Assembly: GCF_003172875.1 (NCBI RefSeq) | Contig: NZ_QGKM01000005.1 | Coordinates: forward strand, 57,745 to 121,744 | DNA: 64,000 nt | DNA from: Leucothrix pacifica | Lineage (GTDB): Bacteria; Pseudomonadota; Gammaproteobacteria; Thiotrichales; Thiotrichaceae | Reading direction: 5' to 3' | In this document: piece after piece, positions 53,543 to 63,980 of the stretch | Position numbering within the stretch: position 1 is the first letter of the stretch | Layout of the letters: each line of letters starts with the position of its first letter | The notes under the pieces: model-generated | What the model saw: only the letters and a program-made list of their open reading frames with translations | Told to the model about the DNA's origin: nothing | Database searches by the model: none | Position numbers and translations under genes: made by a program

Positions 53543-55084
53543 TTACCAAGTACTTTTGGATTTGAAATCTTCAATCAAGCTACGCATCTCACCAGCGATA
53601 TCATCACTGTAACTACCGGACTCATTAATAGAATCCATAAAGTCTGACTTTTCTGAGTTAGCATAGGCACGCAATGCAGATTCAAAATCACCGATCTTAG
53701 ATACTTCTACATCATCCAGAAAACCTTCGTTCGCTGCATATAGCACCAAACCTAATTCACCTGTTGTCAGTGGAGAGTACTGAGGCTGACTCATCAAAGC
53801 TGTTACACGCTGACCGCGCTCAAGCTGCTTACGAGTCCCTTCATCAAGATCAGAAGCAAACTGAGAGAATGCTGCCAATTCACGATACTGCGCCAAGTCA
53901 AGACGAACACCACCACCAAGTTTCTTGATGATCTTAGTCTGAGCAGAACCTCCTACACGAGATACTGACAAACCAGCATCGATCGCAGGACGGTTACCTG
54001 AGTTAAATAAATCTGTATCCAGGAAGATCTGACCATCAGTGATCGAGATAACGTTTGTTGCAACGAATGCAGATACGTCACCTTCCTGAGTTTCGATGAT
54101 TGGATAAGCAGTCAAAGAACCTGTCTTACCTTTCACTTCACCGTTTGTCATACGCTCAACATAGTCAGCGTTAACACGAGCAGAACGCTCAAGCAGACGT
54201 GAGTGAAGGTAGAAAACGTCACCAGGATAAGCTTCACGACCCGGCGGACGACGTAGCAATAGAGATACCTGACGGTAAGCCCATGCTTGCTTAGTCAAAT
54301 CATCATAGATGATCAGTGCATCTTCACCACGATCACGGAAGTACTCACCCATTGCACAACCGGCATATGGCGCAAGGTACTGCATAGACGCTGGATCTGA
54401 AGCATTAGCCGCAACAACGATTGTGTAATCCATTGCGCCGTATTCTTCAAGTTTACGTACGATACCAGCAACAGAAGAAGCCTTCTGGCCTACTGCTACG
54501 TAAATACACTTAACGTCCTTACCTTTCTGGTTGATGATTGCATCGATTGCGATTGCAGTCTTACCAGTCTGGCGGTCACCGATGATCAATTCACGCTGGC
54601 CACGACCAACAGGAACCATCGAATCAAGTGCCTTGATACCAGTTTCCATTGGCTCATCAACCGACTTACGATCGATTACACCAGGAGCAACGCGCTCGAT
54701 AGGACCAAACTCTTTAGTCTCGATTGCGCCTTTACCATCAATTGGCTGCCCCAAAGAGTCAACAACGCGACCCATTAGTTCAGGACCGACAGGTACTTCA
54801 AGGATACGACCAGTACACTTAGCCGTGTCGCCTTCTTTAATATCTTTGTAGTCACCAAGGACTACGGCACCAACAGAATCACGCTCTAAGTTAAGCGCCA
54901 AACCATAAGTACCATTTGAGAATTCAATCATCTCACCCGACATCACATCGCCAAGGCCATGGATGCGAACGATACCGTCCATTACTGAGACGATTGTACC
55001 CTCTGTTCTTGCTTCAGAATCTGCTTCGAAGCTTTCAATACGCTTCTTGATCAGATCACTGATTTCAGTTGGGTTCAGTTGCAT
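53543..55084 (-). CDS. atpA: ATP synthase alpha subunit
   Basis: 513 residues. Regulatory nucleotide-binding subunit. [17 protein letters not shown] at the start, P-loop [13 protein letters not shown] near 169-181, and the [21 protein letters not shown] and [13 protein letters not shown] motifs. Length and gaps normal. Confidence 0.99.
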   Translation of the reverse strand: MQLNPTEISDLIKKRIESFEADSEARTEGTIVSVMDGIVRIHGLGDVMSGEMIEFSNGTYGLALNLERDSVGAVVLGDYKDIKEGDTAKCTGRILEVPVGPELMGRVVDSLGQPIDGKGAIETKEFGPIERVAPGVIDRKSVDEPMETGIKALDSMVPVGRGQRELIIGDRQTGKTAIAIDAIINQKGKDVKCIYVAVGQKASSVAGIVRKLEEYGAMDYTIVVAANASDPASMQYLAPYAGCAMGEYFRDRGEDALIIYDDLTKQAWAYRQVSLLLRRPPGREAYPGDVFYLHSRLLERSARVNADYVERMTNGEVKGKTGSLTAYPIIETQEGDVSAFVATNVISITDGQIFLDTDLFNSGNRPAIDAGLSVSRVGGSAQTKIIKKLGGGVRLDLAQYRELAAFSQFASDLDEGTRKQLERGQRVTALMSQPQYSPLTTGELGLVLYAANEGFLDDVEVSKIGDFESALRAYANSEKSDFMDSINESGSYSDDIAGEMRSLIEDFKSKSTW

Positions 55085-55100
55085 TAGATATTCCTCTATA

Positions 55101-55634
55101 TCAGCTCAAGTTCGATTTCATTGTTTGAAAACGCCCTTGTAGCGAACCATCAATTACCAAATCTCCTACGCGAATCACCGCGCCGCCCAATAAGGACTCA
55201 TCGATTTTGGTAACGAGTTTTACTTTACGGCCCAAACGCTTTTCTAACGCTGTAACGATCGCACTTTCCTGCTCTTGGCTAACTGCAGCGGCAGCAATAA
55301 GCTCACCTTCTACTTCACCTTGAGACTCAGACTTTAGCTCTTCAAATAACGAAGCCATGTCCGGTAATAATGCAAAACGATTATTCTCGCCAAGTGACTT
55401 CAGTAAGTTGACGCTCTGCTCATTTAAGTTGCCCGAAGCAACATCAACAAACATATCAACCTTTTGAGTCGCACTTGCCTTTGGACTTTCCAGCAATGAC
55501 GCTGAACCTTCCGCAGAAACAATCGACGCCATGAGACCAAGTTGATCAGACCAAGAGTCTAAAGAACCAGTCGCCTCAGCGATTTCAAATACAGCTTTAG
55601 CATAAGGGCGTGCAGCAGTTGTCAATTCAGACAT
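55101..55634 (-). CDS. atpH: ATP synthase delta subunit
   Basis: 177 residues. Stator link between F1 and b subunits. [18 protein letters not shown] near the start and the C-terminal [21 protein letters not shown] are typical of OSCP/delta. Gaps of 11 and 16 bp to atpF and atpA. Confidence 0.97.
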   Translation of the reverse strand: MSELTTAARPYAKAVFEIAEATGSLDSWSDQLGLMASIVSAEGSASLLESPKASATQKVDMFVDVASGNLNEQSVNLLKSLGENNRFALLPDMASLFEELKSESQGEVEGELIAAAAVSQEQESAIVTALEKRLGRKVKLVTKIDESLLGGAVIRVGDLVIDGSLQGRFQTMKSNLS

Positions 55635-55645
55635 TTTGGCACCAC

Positions 55646-56116
55646 CTAGATTTTTGCGGCCAGTTCATCCAGCGCTTTAGCATGTGCCGCACCGTCAATT
55701 TCCTTACCAAGGATCTTTTCAGCACCGCTAACTGCTAATGTCGCTACCTGAGAACGAAGCTCTTCAGTCGCACGACTACGCTCCATCGCAATTTCAGCTT
55801 CAGCAGCTGTCTTAATACGATCTGCTTCGCTTGCTGCATCAGCTTTCGCCTTATCAACAATCTCAGCTGCGCGCTTCTGCGCTTGAGCAATTAATTCAGC
55901 TGACTGAGCTTTTGCTTCGCCCAACTCCGCTTCAACTTGCTTTTGCGCTTGCTCTTCGAACTTGTGACCTTCTTCAGCAGCTGCCAAGCCTTCAGCAACA
56001 CGCGCTTTACGCGCTTCTAAAGTGCTGATGACAGGCTCCCACAGGTACTGTTTGATAAACCAAATCAGGACAGTAAAAACTATTAGCTGTCCAAACAGGG
56101 TAGCTGTGACATTCAT
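55646..56116 (-). CDS. atpF: ATP synthase b subunit
   Basis: 156 residues. One N-terminal transmembrane helix (about 4-25, FGQLIVFTVLIWFIKQYLW) and a long Ala/Glu/Lys-rich helix that forms the peripheral stalk dimer. Same length as E. coli b (156). Confidence 0.97.
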   Translation of the reverse strand: MNVTATLFGQLIVFTVLIWFIKQYLWEPVISTLEARKARVAEGLAAAEEGHKFEEQAQKQVEAELGEAKAQSAELIAQAQKRAAEIVDKAKADAASEADRIKTAAEAEIAMERSRATEELRSQVATLAVSGAEKILGKEIDGAAHAKALDELAAKI

Positions 56117-56168
56117 AATTACTCTCTCCGAATGTTAAGTTTAAAACTTCTCTAACATTGAAGGAGAA

Positions 56169-56453
56169 TTAGCTGCCAATAGCTGTTCTTGCTGCATCCA
56201 GGAATGGGTTAGCAAAGATGAACCACATTGAAATACCCAATACGATCATTGGGAATGCTTCCATCAAACCACCTGTGAATAGCATTTGACCTGTCAACTG
56301 AGCACGCATCTCAGGCTGACGAGCAATACCTTCGATAAACTTAGAACAGATTAAACCCCAACCTAGCGCAGAACCAAACGCTGCAGCTGCCAGAACGATA
56401 CCTACAACTAATGCAGTTGATGATACGATTTCAGATACTACTGTTGCATCCAT
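56169..56453 (-). CDS. atpE: ATP synthase c subunit, with Glu as proton carrier
   Basis: 94 residues, two transmembrane helices. The loop ARQPEMRAQL (about 44-53) is typical. The carboxylate that carries the proton is Glu65 in GGLMEAFPMIVLG, where E. coli and many gammaproteobacteria have Asp. The first helix has GSALGWGLICSKF, so Trp32 sits where a small residue is normal in the GxGxGxG packing motif. The sodium signature is absent: Trp32 takes the Gln place and Ala66 the Ser/Thr place, so H+ coupling is expected. These changes may alter ring size. Confidence 0.96.
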   Translation of the reverse strand: MDATVVSEIVSSTALVVGIVLAAAAFGSALGWGLICSKFIEGIARQPEMRAQLTGQMLFTGGLMEAFPMIVLGISMWFIFANPFLDAARTAIGS

Positions 56454-56508
56454 TGTGAAACTCCTAAAACAATAAAAATAAAAACTTAAAAAATAATAAA
56501 ACTAAAAA

Positions 56509-57372
56509 TTAGTGATCTTCGGCCTTCTGACTAGCTAATCCTAAGAAGATAACAGTCAGCAGCATAAAGATGTATGCCTGAAGAATAATTACCATGATGT
56601 GGAAAATAGACCACAACGATCCCAGAACAATCTGACCTGGCATTGCCCAACCCACACCTAATAGAGCGATCAGTAGGAACAACAACTCACCAGCGAACAT
56701 ATTTCCGAATAGTCGTAAGCCCATACTGATTGGCTTAGCTAGCTCTTCGATAATCGTCATCATGACGTTTGCAGGTGCAAGGATAATTTTGACCCATGTC
56801 TTCTCAGCACTAAATGGGTGAGTAACGAATACTTTTAAGTAACCAAGCAGACCTTTGCTTTTGATGTTGTAGAACATCACTAAGATGAACACCATCAATG
56901 CAAGTGCGAAAGTCGTATCAAGGTTTGTTGTTGGAACAAGCTTAAAGTAAACGTGATGAGGGTCAGCTCCGAAGATACTTGCAACACCAGCAACCAAAGA
57001 CGGGAACAAATCAACCGGGATGATATCCATGGTATTCATCAGGATGACCATGATGAATATGGTGATAGCCAGCGGACCAATCCACTCATCAGCATCCGGG
57101 AAAATATCCTGAACTTGCTGATTTACAAATTCGACAATTGACTCAAGAACATTCTGTATACCTGTTGGTTTATCCGGATCAAGATTCTGACCCACTTTCC
57201 AGGAAACAAATGCTAGAAGACCTGCAAGAATCACAGTCACTGCAAAGATGTCCCAGAAGAAAACGCTGAAGTCTACTAGAGACTCAGGCTTACCCCCGAT
57301 ACTTCCATTCTGCAAATGGTGCTGGATATACTCAACAGGGCTCGAAATTGCTGGCGCATTACCTTCGCTCAC
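56509..57372 (-). CDS. atpB: ATP synthase a subunit
   Basis: 287 residues, five to six transmembrane helices. The stator arginine is in LRLFGNMFAGELLF, the essential motif of helix 4, and the C-terminal QAYIFMLLTVIFLGLA is conserved. It forms the two proton half-channels with the c ring. The N-terminus has a long soluble lead (about 45 residues, SPVEYIQHHLQNG) as in other gammaproteobacteria. Confidence 0.97.
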   Translation of the reverse strand: MSEGNAPAISSPVEYIQHHLQNGSIGGKPESLVDFSVFFWDIFAVTVILAGLLAFVSWKVGQNLDPDKPTGIQNVLESIVEFVNQQVQDIFPDADEWIGPLAITIFIMVILMNTMDIIPVDLFPSLVAGVASIFGADPHHVYFKLVPTTNLDTTFALALMVFILVMFYNIKSKGLLGYLKVFVTHPFSAEKTWVKIILAPANVMMTIIEELAKPISMGLRLFGNMFAGELLFLLIALLGVGWAMPGQIVLGSLWSIFHIMVIILQAYIFMLLTVIFLGLASQKAEDH

Positions 57373-57404
57373 AACTTACCCACCTTTTAAAGTTAAAAAA
57401 TACT

Positions 57405-57800
57405 TCACTTAGCCGCACCATCAGCAGCCTGCTGCCGGACGCCACTAATCATAAATCCAAGTTGTGCCACCGCGAATCCAATAATAATGGCGAACGGTGG
57501 AACCAAGCCTAATACTTTAATACCGATTGCAAACATAATAAGAGTGAACACAAAGCGCTGAATAACCCCTAAATATAGAGTAAGCACGCCTGCATTCTGG
57601 TTATCAACGGCAAGGTCACTTGCTGCATCGAGTCGACGGGATAGGAGGAAGGTATTTGCGATTGCGATTGCACCGCCAAACAGAGTCGCGGGCACTGCTT
57701 CACCACCGAAATAGTAAAAGGAACCAATTGCTGCAAACAACACAAGGCCTGCCTGAATTAGTAGTAACCGTAACAATTGCACTCCACCCTGAATCAACAC
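57405..57800 (-). CDS. atpI: ATP synthase protein I
   Basis: 131 residues, four predicted transmembrane helices, small accessory protein that helps c-ring assembly or Mg2+ supply. Low conservation is normal for AtpI; identification rests on size, helices and place as the first gene of atpIBEFHAGDC. It starts 25 bp after the predicted transcription start. Confidence 0.88.
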   Translation of the reverse strand: MLIQGGVQLLRLLLIQAGLVLFAAIGSFYYFGGEAVPATLFGGAIAIANTFLLSRRLDAASDLAVDNQNAGVLTLYLGVIQRFVFTLIMFAIGIKVLGLVPPFAIIIGFAVAQLGFMISGVRQQAADGAAK

Positions 57801-57831
57801 TTAATTAAATAGGCTATAAAATAGTGGGGGC

Positions 57832-57860
57832 AGTATAAAGACTCGGTCTTGGGTGGTCAA
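57832..57860 (-). promoter_or_regulatory. Sigma-70 promoter of the atp operon
   Basis: On the minus strand TTGACC (57855-57860) and TATACT (57832-57837) are separated by 17 bp, close to consensus; transcription would begin near 57825, just ahead of atpI. A strong promoter fits a highly expressed operon. parAB and gidAB, which often flank atpI, are not present. Confidence 0.8.
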
Positions 57861-58007
57861 CAACACAATTTTCTTACATTAGTCATGCGTTCACACAGAG
57901 AACAAATTTAACAAATTATTAACAAATAAATAAACCCAACTAGCCTATGTGACGCGCAAAACAAAAGGGCTATTAATTTCATTAATACTTATTGTTAGTT
58001 AGCTATT

Positions 58008-58424
58008 TCACGAAGATTTCTCATCAAAATACTGCAAACACCGCTTACACAACCAATACAACAGCACGCCTGCGACATCTGCCAAGGCATCCAGCACCGA
58101 GAAACTTCTGTCCGGACTGAAGTATTGCAGCACCTCAACACCTACACCATAAATAATTAAAGGCATGGCTTTCCAAAACCAAAATGGTTCACGCGAGGAA
58201 ACTAAATCCACTAATACTGCAAAACCAAAAAATACAACGACATGAATAACCTTATCATTTAGCTGCAAACTCTCTGGAAACTGTAATGGCATGGTTGCCA
58301 CCTTAACTCCCGCCAGCATCAAGAGAAGAAGAACAGCAAAGAAACTATACTTAACAGGCTTTATCCGCCTTAGATAACGTACCCATACAATCAAGCGATG
58401 AACCACTTGATATCGACCATCCAT
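58008..58424 (-). CDS. VanZ-like membrane protein
   Basis: About 138 residues from the ATG at 58422-58424, which follows GGGG five bases upstream; longer frames up to 58508 are possible (ATG at 58457). Four predicted transmembrane helices. DKVIHVVVFFGFAVLV and LQYFSPDRSFSVLDALADVAGVLLYW match the VanZ family (NDxxHFxxYxxLa-like and ..R.fsvlDvlaN..G). VanZ in enterococci gives low-level teicoplanin resistance, but most members have no known function. Its transcription is separate from the atp promoter. Confidence 0.8.
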   Translation of the reverse strand: MDGRYQVVHRLIVWVRYLRRIKPVKYSFFAVLLLLMLAGVKVATMPLQFPESLQLNDKVIHVVVFFGFAVLVDLVSSREPFWFWKAMPLIIYGVGVEVLQYFSPDRSFSVLDALADVAGVLLYWLCKRCLQYFDEKSS

Positions 58425-58588
58425 AAAAACCCCACTAGCGCTACGAGTACTCAACATATTATTATTCTTACATAGTAATTGTGACGCCAGCGAGTCTAGC
58501 ACAACCAAGCTTAAGTGAAGCCAATCGATTCACCATTATTTAGCGATGAACCATAGCACCCTCAACTATTGCAAGTTACAATCGCGTG

Positions 58589-60769
58589 ATGGATGTATCT
58601 CACTTACTTGACGACCTCAACAAACCTCAGCGCGAAGCTGTCTCTGCCGCAACCACACCAACACTCGTTTTGGCCGGTGCTGGCAGTGGTAAAACAAGAG
58701 TACTGGTTCACAGAATCGCCTGGCTAATTCAAGTCGAGCAATTCTCGCCGTTCAGCATTTTGGCGGTGACTTTTACCAACAAAGCTGCGGCAGAAATGCG
58801 CGCTCGCATCGAGCAATTACTCGGCACCCCAATGGGCGGAATGTGGGTAGGCACTTTTCATAGCCTTTCACACCGATTATTACGTCGTCACTGGCAAGAA
58901 GCAGGATTACCTCAGCTGTTCCAAATTATAGACAGTGATGACCAACTTCGTCTTGTGAAACGAGTCAGTCGCAATCTGGGACTTGAAGAAGCCAACTGGC
59001 CGGCACGTCAAAGCCAATGGTTTATCAATGCACGCAAGGATAATGGTGAGCGCCCGGAGCATATTGAAGACAAAGGTGACCCACAAACTTCTCAACTCAG
59101 AGCCATCTATGAAGCCTATGAGGCAGCCTGTAAACAAGCCGGCGTTGTTGATTTCGCAGAATTATTACTGAGGTCACTTGAGCTACTCCGCGACAATCCT
59201 GAGCTGCTGGCACAGTATCGGCAGCGTTTTCGTCACCTGCTTGTGGATGAGTTTCAGGACACCAACACATTACAGTACGGCTGGTTGAGACTAATTGCTG
59301 GCGACACCACCCCGCCCTTTGCCGTAGGTGATGACGATCAGTCGATTTACGGTTGGCGTGGCGCAAAAATTGAAAACATTCAGAACTTCAGTAAAGACTT
59401 TCACAGCACCAACATAATTAGACTGGAACAAAACTATCGCTCCAGCGGTAACATCCTTGAAGCAGCAAATGCGCTCATCGACAACAACCAAGGAAGGCTC
59501 GGCAAAAACCTGTGGACTGATTCCGGACAAGGTGAGTTGATACATCTATACGCTGCTCACGACGAGAATGATGAAGCACGTTATGTCACATCACGCATTA
59601 GACAATGGGTTGAGCAAGGCAACAATCATCAGGAATGTGCAATTCTTTATCGCTCCAATGCACAGTCACGTGTATTTGAAAGCCAATTGATCGAAGCTGG
59701 CATTCCTTACCGGGTTTATGGTGGCCAACGGTTCTTCGAGCGTGCTGAAATCAAAGATGCTCTGGCCTACTTGCGCCTCAGCGCCAACCGCCATGATGAC
59801 CCCTCATTTGATCGCGTGATTAACCAACCACCCCGTGGCATCGGCGATAAAACCGTCAGCGTGATTCGCGACCACGCCAGAGATAGCGGTACTTCATTAT
59901 GGCAGGCTGCTACTGCACTCTTGGAAATGAATCACTTCACTGCACGAGCCAGCAATGCCATTACCGGCTTTACTCAATTGATTGCTGACATCTCTATCGA
60001 TATCTCAGGGCTGCCACTTGAAGAGCAAGTTGATAAAACGATTCGGGCGTCACAATTAAAGCAGCATTACTTACATAAAGAGAAAGGCGACAAAGGTGAG
60101 GCCAGAGTTGAAAACCTGAATGAACTTGTCTCTGCTGCCCAAGGCTTTATATACAAGCCAGAAGATGAACATGCGAATATGGACTTCTTATCTGCATTTT
60201 TATCCCACGCCTCACTGGAAGCAGGCGATAGCCAAACTAAAGCCGGCAATGATTGCGCACAATTAATGACCCTGCATTCAGCGAAAGGGCTAGAGTTTCC
60301 GCTAGTGTTTTTGGTTGGCCTGGAGGAAGGACTATTCCCAAGTCAGCAATCTAGTGAAGAGTTGAATCGCATGGAAGAGGAGCGTCGCCTTTGCTACGTC
60401 GGCATAACTCGCGCCGAGAAGCAACTGGTGATATCCTACGCCGAGCAACGCAGACTTTATGGCACCACACACTATGGCGTTCCGTCACGCTTCATCCACG
60501 AAATACCAGACCGTTTAGTCGAGCCTGTTCGACCAAAACCAAGTCGCCCCAGCTGGTCAGCCTCCGGCTACAACACACCGACCACATCACACATTAAGCA
60601 AGACACTGGCGGACTAAGCATTGGACAGTCAGTCAGTCACAAGAAATTTGGCAACGGCATTATTACCGATACCGAAGGCTCTGGCAGTCACGCGCGTGTT
60701 CAGGTGAACTTTGAGGATGCAGGCAGCAAATGGCTCGTGCTTACCTACGCCAACCTTAGCCCACTGTAA
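58589..60769 (+). CDS. uvrD: DNA helicase II UvrD
   Basis: 726 residues from the ATG at 58589 (MDVSHLLDDLNKPQREAV), which matches E. coli UvrD; the GTG one codon earlier is less likely. SF1A helicase for nucleotide excision and mismatch repair. Walker A LAGAGSGKTRVL near 29-40, TFTNKAAAEMR, VDEFQDTN (Walker B/motif II), DDQSIYGWRGA (III), LEQNYRSSGNIL (IV), LMTLHSAKGLEFPLVF (V) and YVGITRAEK (VI). The C-terminal Tudor-like end (IGQSVSHKKFGNGII) is the UvrD RNA-polymerase contact region. It favours UvrD over Rep. Confidence 0.97.
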   Translation: MDVSHLLDDLNKPQREAVSAATTPTLVLAGAGSGKTRVLVHRIAWLIQVEQFSPFSILAVTFTNKAAAEMRARIEQLLGTPMGGMWVGTFHSLSHRLLRRHWQEAGLPQLFQIIDSDDQLRLVKRVSRNLGLEEANWPARQSQWFINARKDNGERPEHIEDKGDPQTSQLRAIYEAYEAACKQAGVVDFAELLLRSLELLRDNPELLAQYRQRFRHLLVDEFQDTNTLQYGWLRLIAGDTTPPFAVGDDDQSIYGWRGAKIENIQNFSKDFHSTNIIRLEQNYRSSGNILEAANALIDNNQGRLGKNLWTDSGQGELIHLYAAHDENDEARYVTSRIRQWVEQGNNHQECAILYRSNAQSRVFESQLIEAGIPYRVYGGQRFFERAEIKDALAYLRLSANRHDDPSFDRVINQPPRGIGDKTVSVIRDHARDSGTSLWQAATALLEMNHFTARASNAITGFTQLIADISIDISGLPLEEQVDKTIRASQLKQHYLHKEKGDKGEARVENLNELVSAAQGFIYKPEDEHANMDFLSAFLSHASLEAGDSQTKAGNDCAQLMTLHSAKGLEFPLVFLVGLEEGLFPSQQSSEELNRMEEERRLCYVGITRAEKQLVISYAEQRRLYGTTHYGVPSRFIHEIPDRLVEPVRPKPSRPSWSASGYNTPTTSHIKQDTGGLSIGQSVSHKKFGNGIITDTEGSGSHARVQVNFEDAGSKWLVLTYANLSPL

Positions 60770-60802
60770 GCAGAGACGTGTTAGACAATGTGGTCATTAA
60801 AC

Positions 60803-61621
60803 TTACAGCTGCTTTAGAATTTTCTGTATTCTGATAGCATCATAAACGCTAAGCGCATGACCACCGTCACTAGCGATGGAAACTGACTTTCCGCGCAGTG
60901 CCTGTACATTATTCATATCCTGATAGGCAGGCGGCACAACCAAGTCCGCCTGGTCATAACGTGTAATATCAACCACCTCATTACTGCGTATGATCGAAAA
61001 ATAAGGGATGGCTGGGTGCTTTTGCCTGTTTAGCCAGTACAACATACTCCCCCTCCTCGCTGGCTGTAAGTCACGAAATAAACCTCGCGACCGCACTAGA
61101 GTCGGATCTCCCAGCTCTTGCAAAAATATCCCCAATGGTGAATCACTCGCTAACGCTCCGAGATCCGCCATTGGCGTCCCCAAATGCGGGGTCGCAATGG
61201 TAATCAGCGCATGCACACTGCTGACTGGATTTTTCACCAGACTAAAGCGCGCGACCACACCTCCAGCGGAATGGCCAACCAACACAATAGGCTGTGGCCG
61301 ATGCTTATAGATTTCCGATAAATACTTATCAAGTAATGACGCCTGAAACTCTATTGACTGCTCCCATGGTAATTCAACGGTGACCGTTGCATCTCGTCCT
61401 TGTTCACGAACATCATAAACAACCCGCCCCTGAGCGTCATACCCATATCGCCCGGCAAATGGCCAATTATTACGCGCCAAATGATCCAGCACACCAGAGC
61501 GAGACCAAATACTACCTTCGGCCATATAGCCATGAATAAATACAATTGTTTTGGCATGAACCACCTGAGTAGTGTTCAATATCAAAACAACCAGAAGAAA
61601 ATACCCCAACCTTAGCGCCAT
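60803..61621 (-). CDS. Secreted triacylglycerol lipase-like alpha/beta hydrolase
   Basis: 272 residues. Signal peptide (about 1-23, ending VVHA). The oxyanion region IVFIHGYMAEGSIW is near 26-39, the nucleophile Ser118 is in GHSAGG, and the likely catalytic His255 is in DGGHALSVYDA. The catalytic Asp cannot be fixed with certainty. It resembles periplasmic or exported lipases, with substrate unknown. It is convergent with uvrD without a clear terminator between. Confidence 0.88.
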   Translation of the reverse strand: MALRLGYFLLVVLILNTTQVVHAKTIVFIHGYMAEGSIWSRSGVLDHLARNNWPFAGRYGYDAQGRVVYDVREQGRDATVTVELPWEQSIEFQASLLDKYLSEIYKHRPQPIVLVGHSAGGVVARFSLVKNPVSSVHALITIATPHLGTPMADLGALASDSPLGIFLQELGDPTLVRSRGLFRDLQPARRGSMLYWLNRQKHPAIPYFSIIRSNEVVDITRYDQADLVVPPAYQDMNNVQALRGKSVSIASDGGHALSVYDAIRIQKILKQL

Positions 61622-61774
61622 ACGATTACTCTTTTATTTTTAGTTGTAACTTAACCGACCATCGTAATTAATTGAAATAATGACAATTATCGGATATCGA
61701 GATGCATTCAAAAAACATCACTACTGCCTACTTAAAATGAGACTATCTTAGATATGAAAAGTGCCCACCCTGCA

Positions 61775-61783
61775 TGCTATAAT
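61775..61783 (+). promoter_or_regulatory. Extended -10 promoter for relA
   Basis: TGCTATAAT is a consensus -10 with a TG extension about 32 bp before the relA start; no good -35 is needed with this form. Confidence 0.65.
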
Positions 61784-61814
61784 CGGCGGATAGTATCACA
61801 GTGAAAAATCACCC

Positions 61815-63980
61815 ATGCAACATAGTCAACTGAGTGACACAAGCCAACGAAGCCCGGAAGACTGGGTCAGCCTTTTGTGTATTTCAGACTCCTCCGAAGA
61901 CAGACACACGCTGGCATGTCTAATCGATGCCATCCAGACTGCCGAACAATTTCATAGCAGAGGTGACAATCCTTGCAGCATGCATGTCGCCGATATTCTG
62001 CATGGGCTTCAGGTGGACCAAACAACCATTATCGCGACCTTACTGTGTGATGTAAGACTCGAAGCACAGTTCAGCCTCGAAAAGATTACCGAGGACTACT
62101 CTGACACTATCGCTAATCTGGTTAAGAACGTCCGTTGGTTACAAAACTTTAAACCACCTGCATCTGGCGAAGCAATGACTGAACCAGAGCAAGCCGAACG
62201 CCTAAGGCGGATGCTGCTTGCAATGGTAGATGATGTTCGCGCTGTACTCATCATTTTGGCATGGCGCCTGGAACACCTAAGAACACTCAAAGATACTCCT
62301 TCGCACGAGCGCACCGTTCTCGCACGTGAAACCATCGACATCTTTGCACCACTCGCGAACCGTTTGGGTATCAGCCAACTAAAGTGGGAAATGGAAGATC
62401 GCTCTTTCCATTATCTTGAACCGACGACGTATAAGAAAATCGCCAAGTCACTGGATGACAGACGCATCGAACGGGAAGAGTATTTAAAAGAATTCACTCA
62501 CGAATTTCATGATGTACTGAGTAGTGAGGGGATAGACGCTAAAGTCTATGGTCGCCCTAAGCATATATATAGCATCTGGCGAAAGATGCAGCGCAAACAG
62601 CTCACCATCGAGCAGCTATACGACCTGCGCGCCGTTCGTGTAATTGTCGATAATATACGCCAATGTTATGACATCTTAGGCCTCGTTCACATGCATTGGA
62701 AGCATGTGCCGGAAGAGCTTGACGACTACATCAATAACCGCAAACCGAATGGCTATCAGTCACTACATACCGTGATTATCGGCCCCGGCGGTAAATATGT
62801 TGAAATACAAATTCGCACCATGGAAATGCACACGTTTGCGGAACTCGGTGTCGCAGCACATTGGCGGTATAAAGAAGGTGGCGATAATGACGCGGCAATG
62901 GAAGGCGCCGTCTCTTCACTTCGCAAGCTTCTGGATAATGAAGAGAAGAATGAAGAGCTTCTTGAAGACTTCCGTTCTGAAATTTTCCCTGACAGAGTGT
63001 TTGTCCTGACTCCAAAGGGTGAAATACTAGACCTTTCCAAAGGCTCTACCCCTATCGACTTTGCTTACGCTATTCATACAAAAGTCGGACACCGCTGCCA
63101 AGGCGCAAAGGTGAATGGCAAAATCGTTCCATTAAACTATGTACTCGGTAATGGTGAACAAGTCGAAATTCTTACCGGTAAGAACGAACGACCTAACCGG
63201 AAATGGCTGAAATCATCACTGGGCTACACTGGCTCTTCGCGCTCTCGCAACAAAATCAAACACTGGTTCCGTCAACAGGATCATGGCAAAAACCGTGAAG
63301 ATGGCCTTGCGCTACTCGAACAGGAACAACAACGACTGGGGATTAAGAAAATTGATCTACAGGAGCTGTGTAAACGATTTAATCAACAGAGCGAAAATGA
63401 GTTACTGATCGCACTGGGACGTGGTGACATCAGCAGCACACAATTGACTGATGTTCTGGATGATTCTTCTACACATGATGAGGAAGTGAAATTCCGCCGC
63501 ATCAAAGTTAAAGATCAAGGCAAAGGCCGGGGGATACAAGTTCGTGGAGTCAGTAACCTGTTAGTTGATACTGCCAACTGCTGTAAACCAGTACCGGGTG
63601 ATGAAATCATCGGATACATTACCATGGGACGCGGCATTACCATTCACCGGACGGACTGCCCAAATGTCAGCGAAGACAACCTGACTCCGGATCAAATCAT
63701 GAGACTTGTCGAAGCAGACTGGGGAGAAGAAGACACCAGCTATAAAGTTGATGTGCAAATACACGGCTTAAATCAGCCCGGACTACTGCGTGATGTTGCG
63801 GCTGTGCTAGCCAAAGAGCAAGTGAATGTTATCAATATTGCGACTCGTCGCGGCTCTACCGAACTCACCTCTTTTCTAACACTCAGTGTACAAATCAGAA
63901 ACGTCACCCAGCTATCTGAGCTACTGGATAAGGTCTCACAGCTTCATAACGTATTCGATGCACGACGCCACAGCCAATAA
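61815..63980 (+). CDS. relA: (p)ppGpp synthetase RelA
   Basis: 721 residues. Ribosome-bound alarmone synthetase. The N-terminal pseudo-hydrolase region (about 1-200) lacks the HD pair: the segment that should read HD is ATLLCDVRLE, so no hydrolysis is expected. The synthetase domain (about 230-370) shows YDLRAVRVIV and EELDDYINNRKPNGYQSLHT, with the acidic ExDD form (ELDD) typical of RelA and not of SpoT. Then TGS (VFVLTPKGEILDLSKGSTP), the ZFD-like CCKPVPGDEIIGY with THDCPN-like HRTDCPNVS, and a C-terminal ACT domain. SD not clear. Gammaproteobacterial RelA often neighbours rlmD and mazG; the window ends first. Confidence 0.96.
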   Translation: MQHSQLSDTSQRSPEDWVSLLCISDSSEDRHTLACLIDAIQTAEQFHSRGDNPCSMHVADILHGLQVDQTTIIATLLCDVRLEAQFSLEKITEDYSDTIANLVKNVRWLQNFKPPASGEAMTEPEQAERLRRMLLAMVDDVRAVLIILAWRLEHLRTLKDTPSHERTVLARETIDIFAPLANRLGISQLKWEMEDRSFHYLEPTTYKKIAKSLDDRRIEREEYLKEFTHEFHDVLSSEGIDAKVYGRPKHIYSIWRKMQRKQLTIEQLYDLRAVRVIVDNIRQCYDILGLVHMHWKHVPEELDDYINNRKPNGYQSLHTVIIGPGGKYVEIQIRTMEMHTFAELGVAAHWRYKEGGDNDAAMEGAVSSLRKLLDNEEKNEELLEDFRSEIFPDRVFVLTPKGEILDLSKGSTPIDFAYAIHTKVGHRCQGAKVNGKIVPLNYVLGNGEQVEILTGKNERPNRKWLKSSLGYTGSSRSRNKIKHWFRQQDHGKNREDGLALLEQEQQRLGIKKIDLQELCKRFNQQSENELLIALGRGDISSTQLTDVLDDSSTHDEEVKFRRIKVKDQGKGRGIQVRGVSNLLVDTANCCKPVPGDEIIGYITMGRGITIHRTDCPNVSEDNLTPDQIMRLVEADWGEEDTSYKVDVQIHGLNQPGLLRDVAAVLAKEQVNVINIATRRGSTELTSFLTLSVQIRNVTQLSELLDKVSQLHNVFDARRHSQ

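Noticed and set aside
56169..56453. Sodium-coupled ATP synthase
   Set aside because: The Na+ signature needs Gln at about position 32 and Ser/Thr after Glu65; here they are Trp and Ala.
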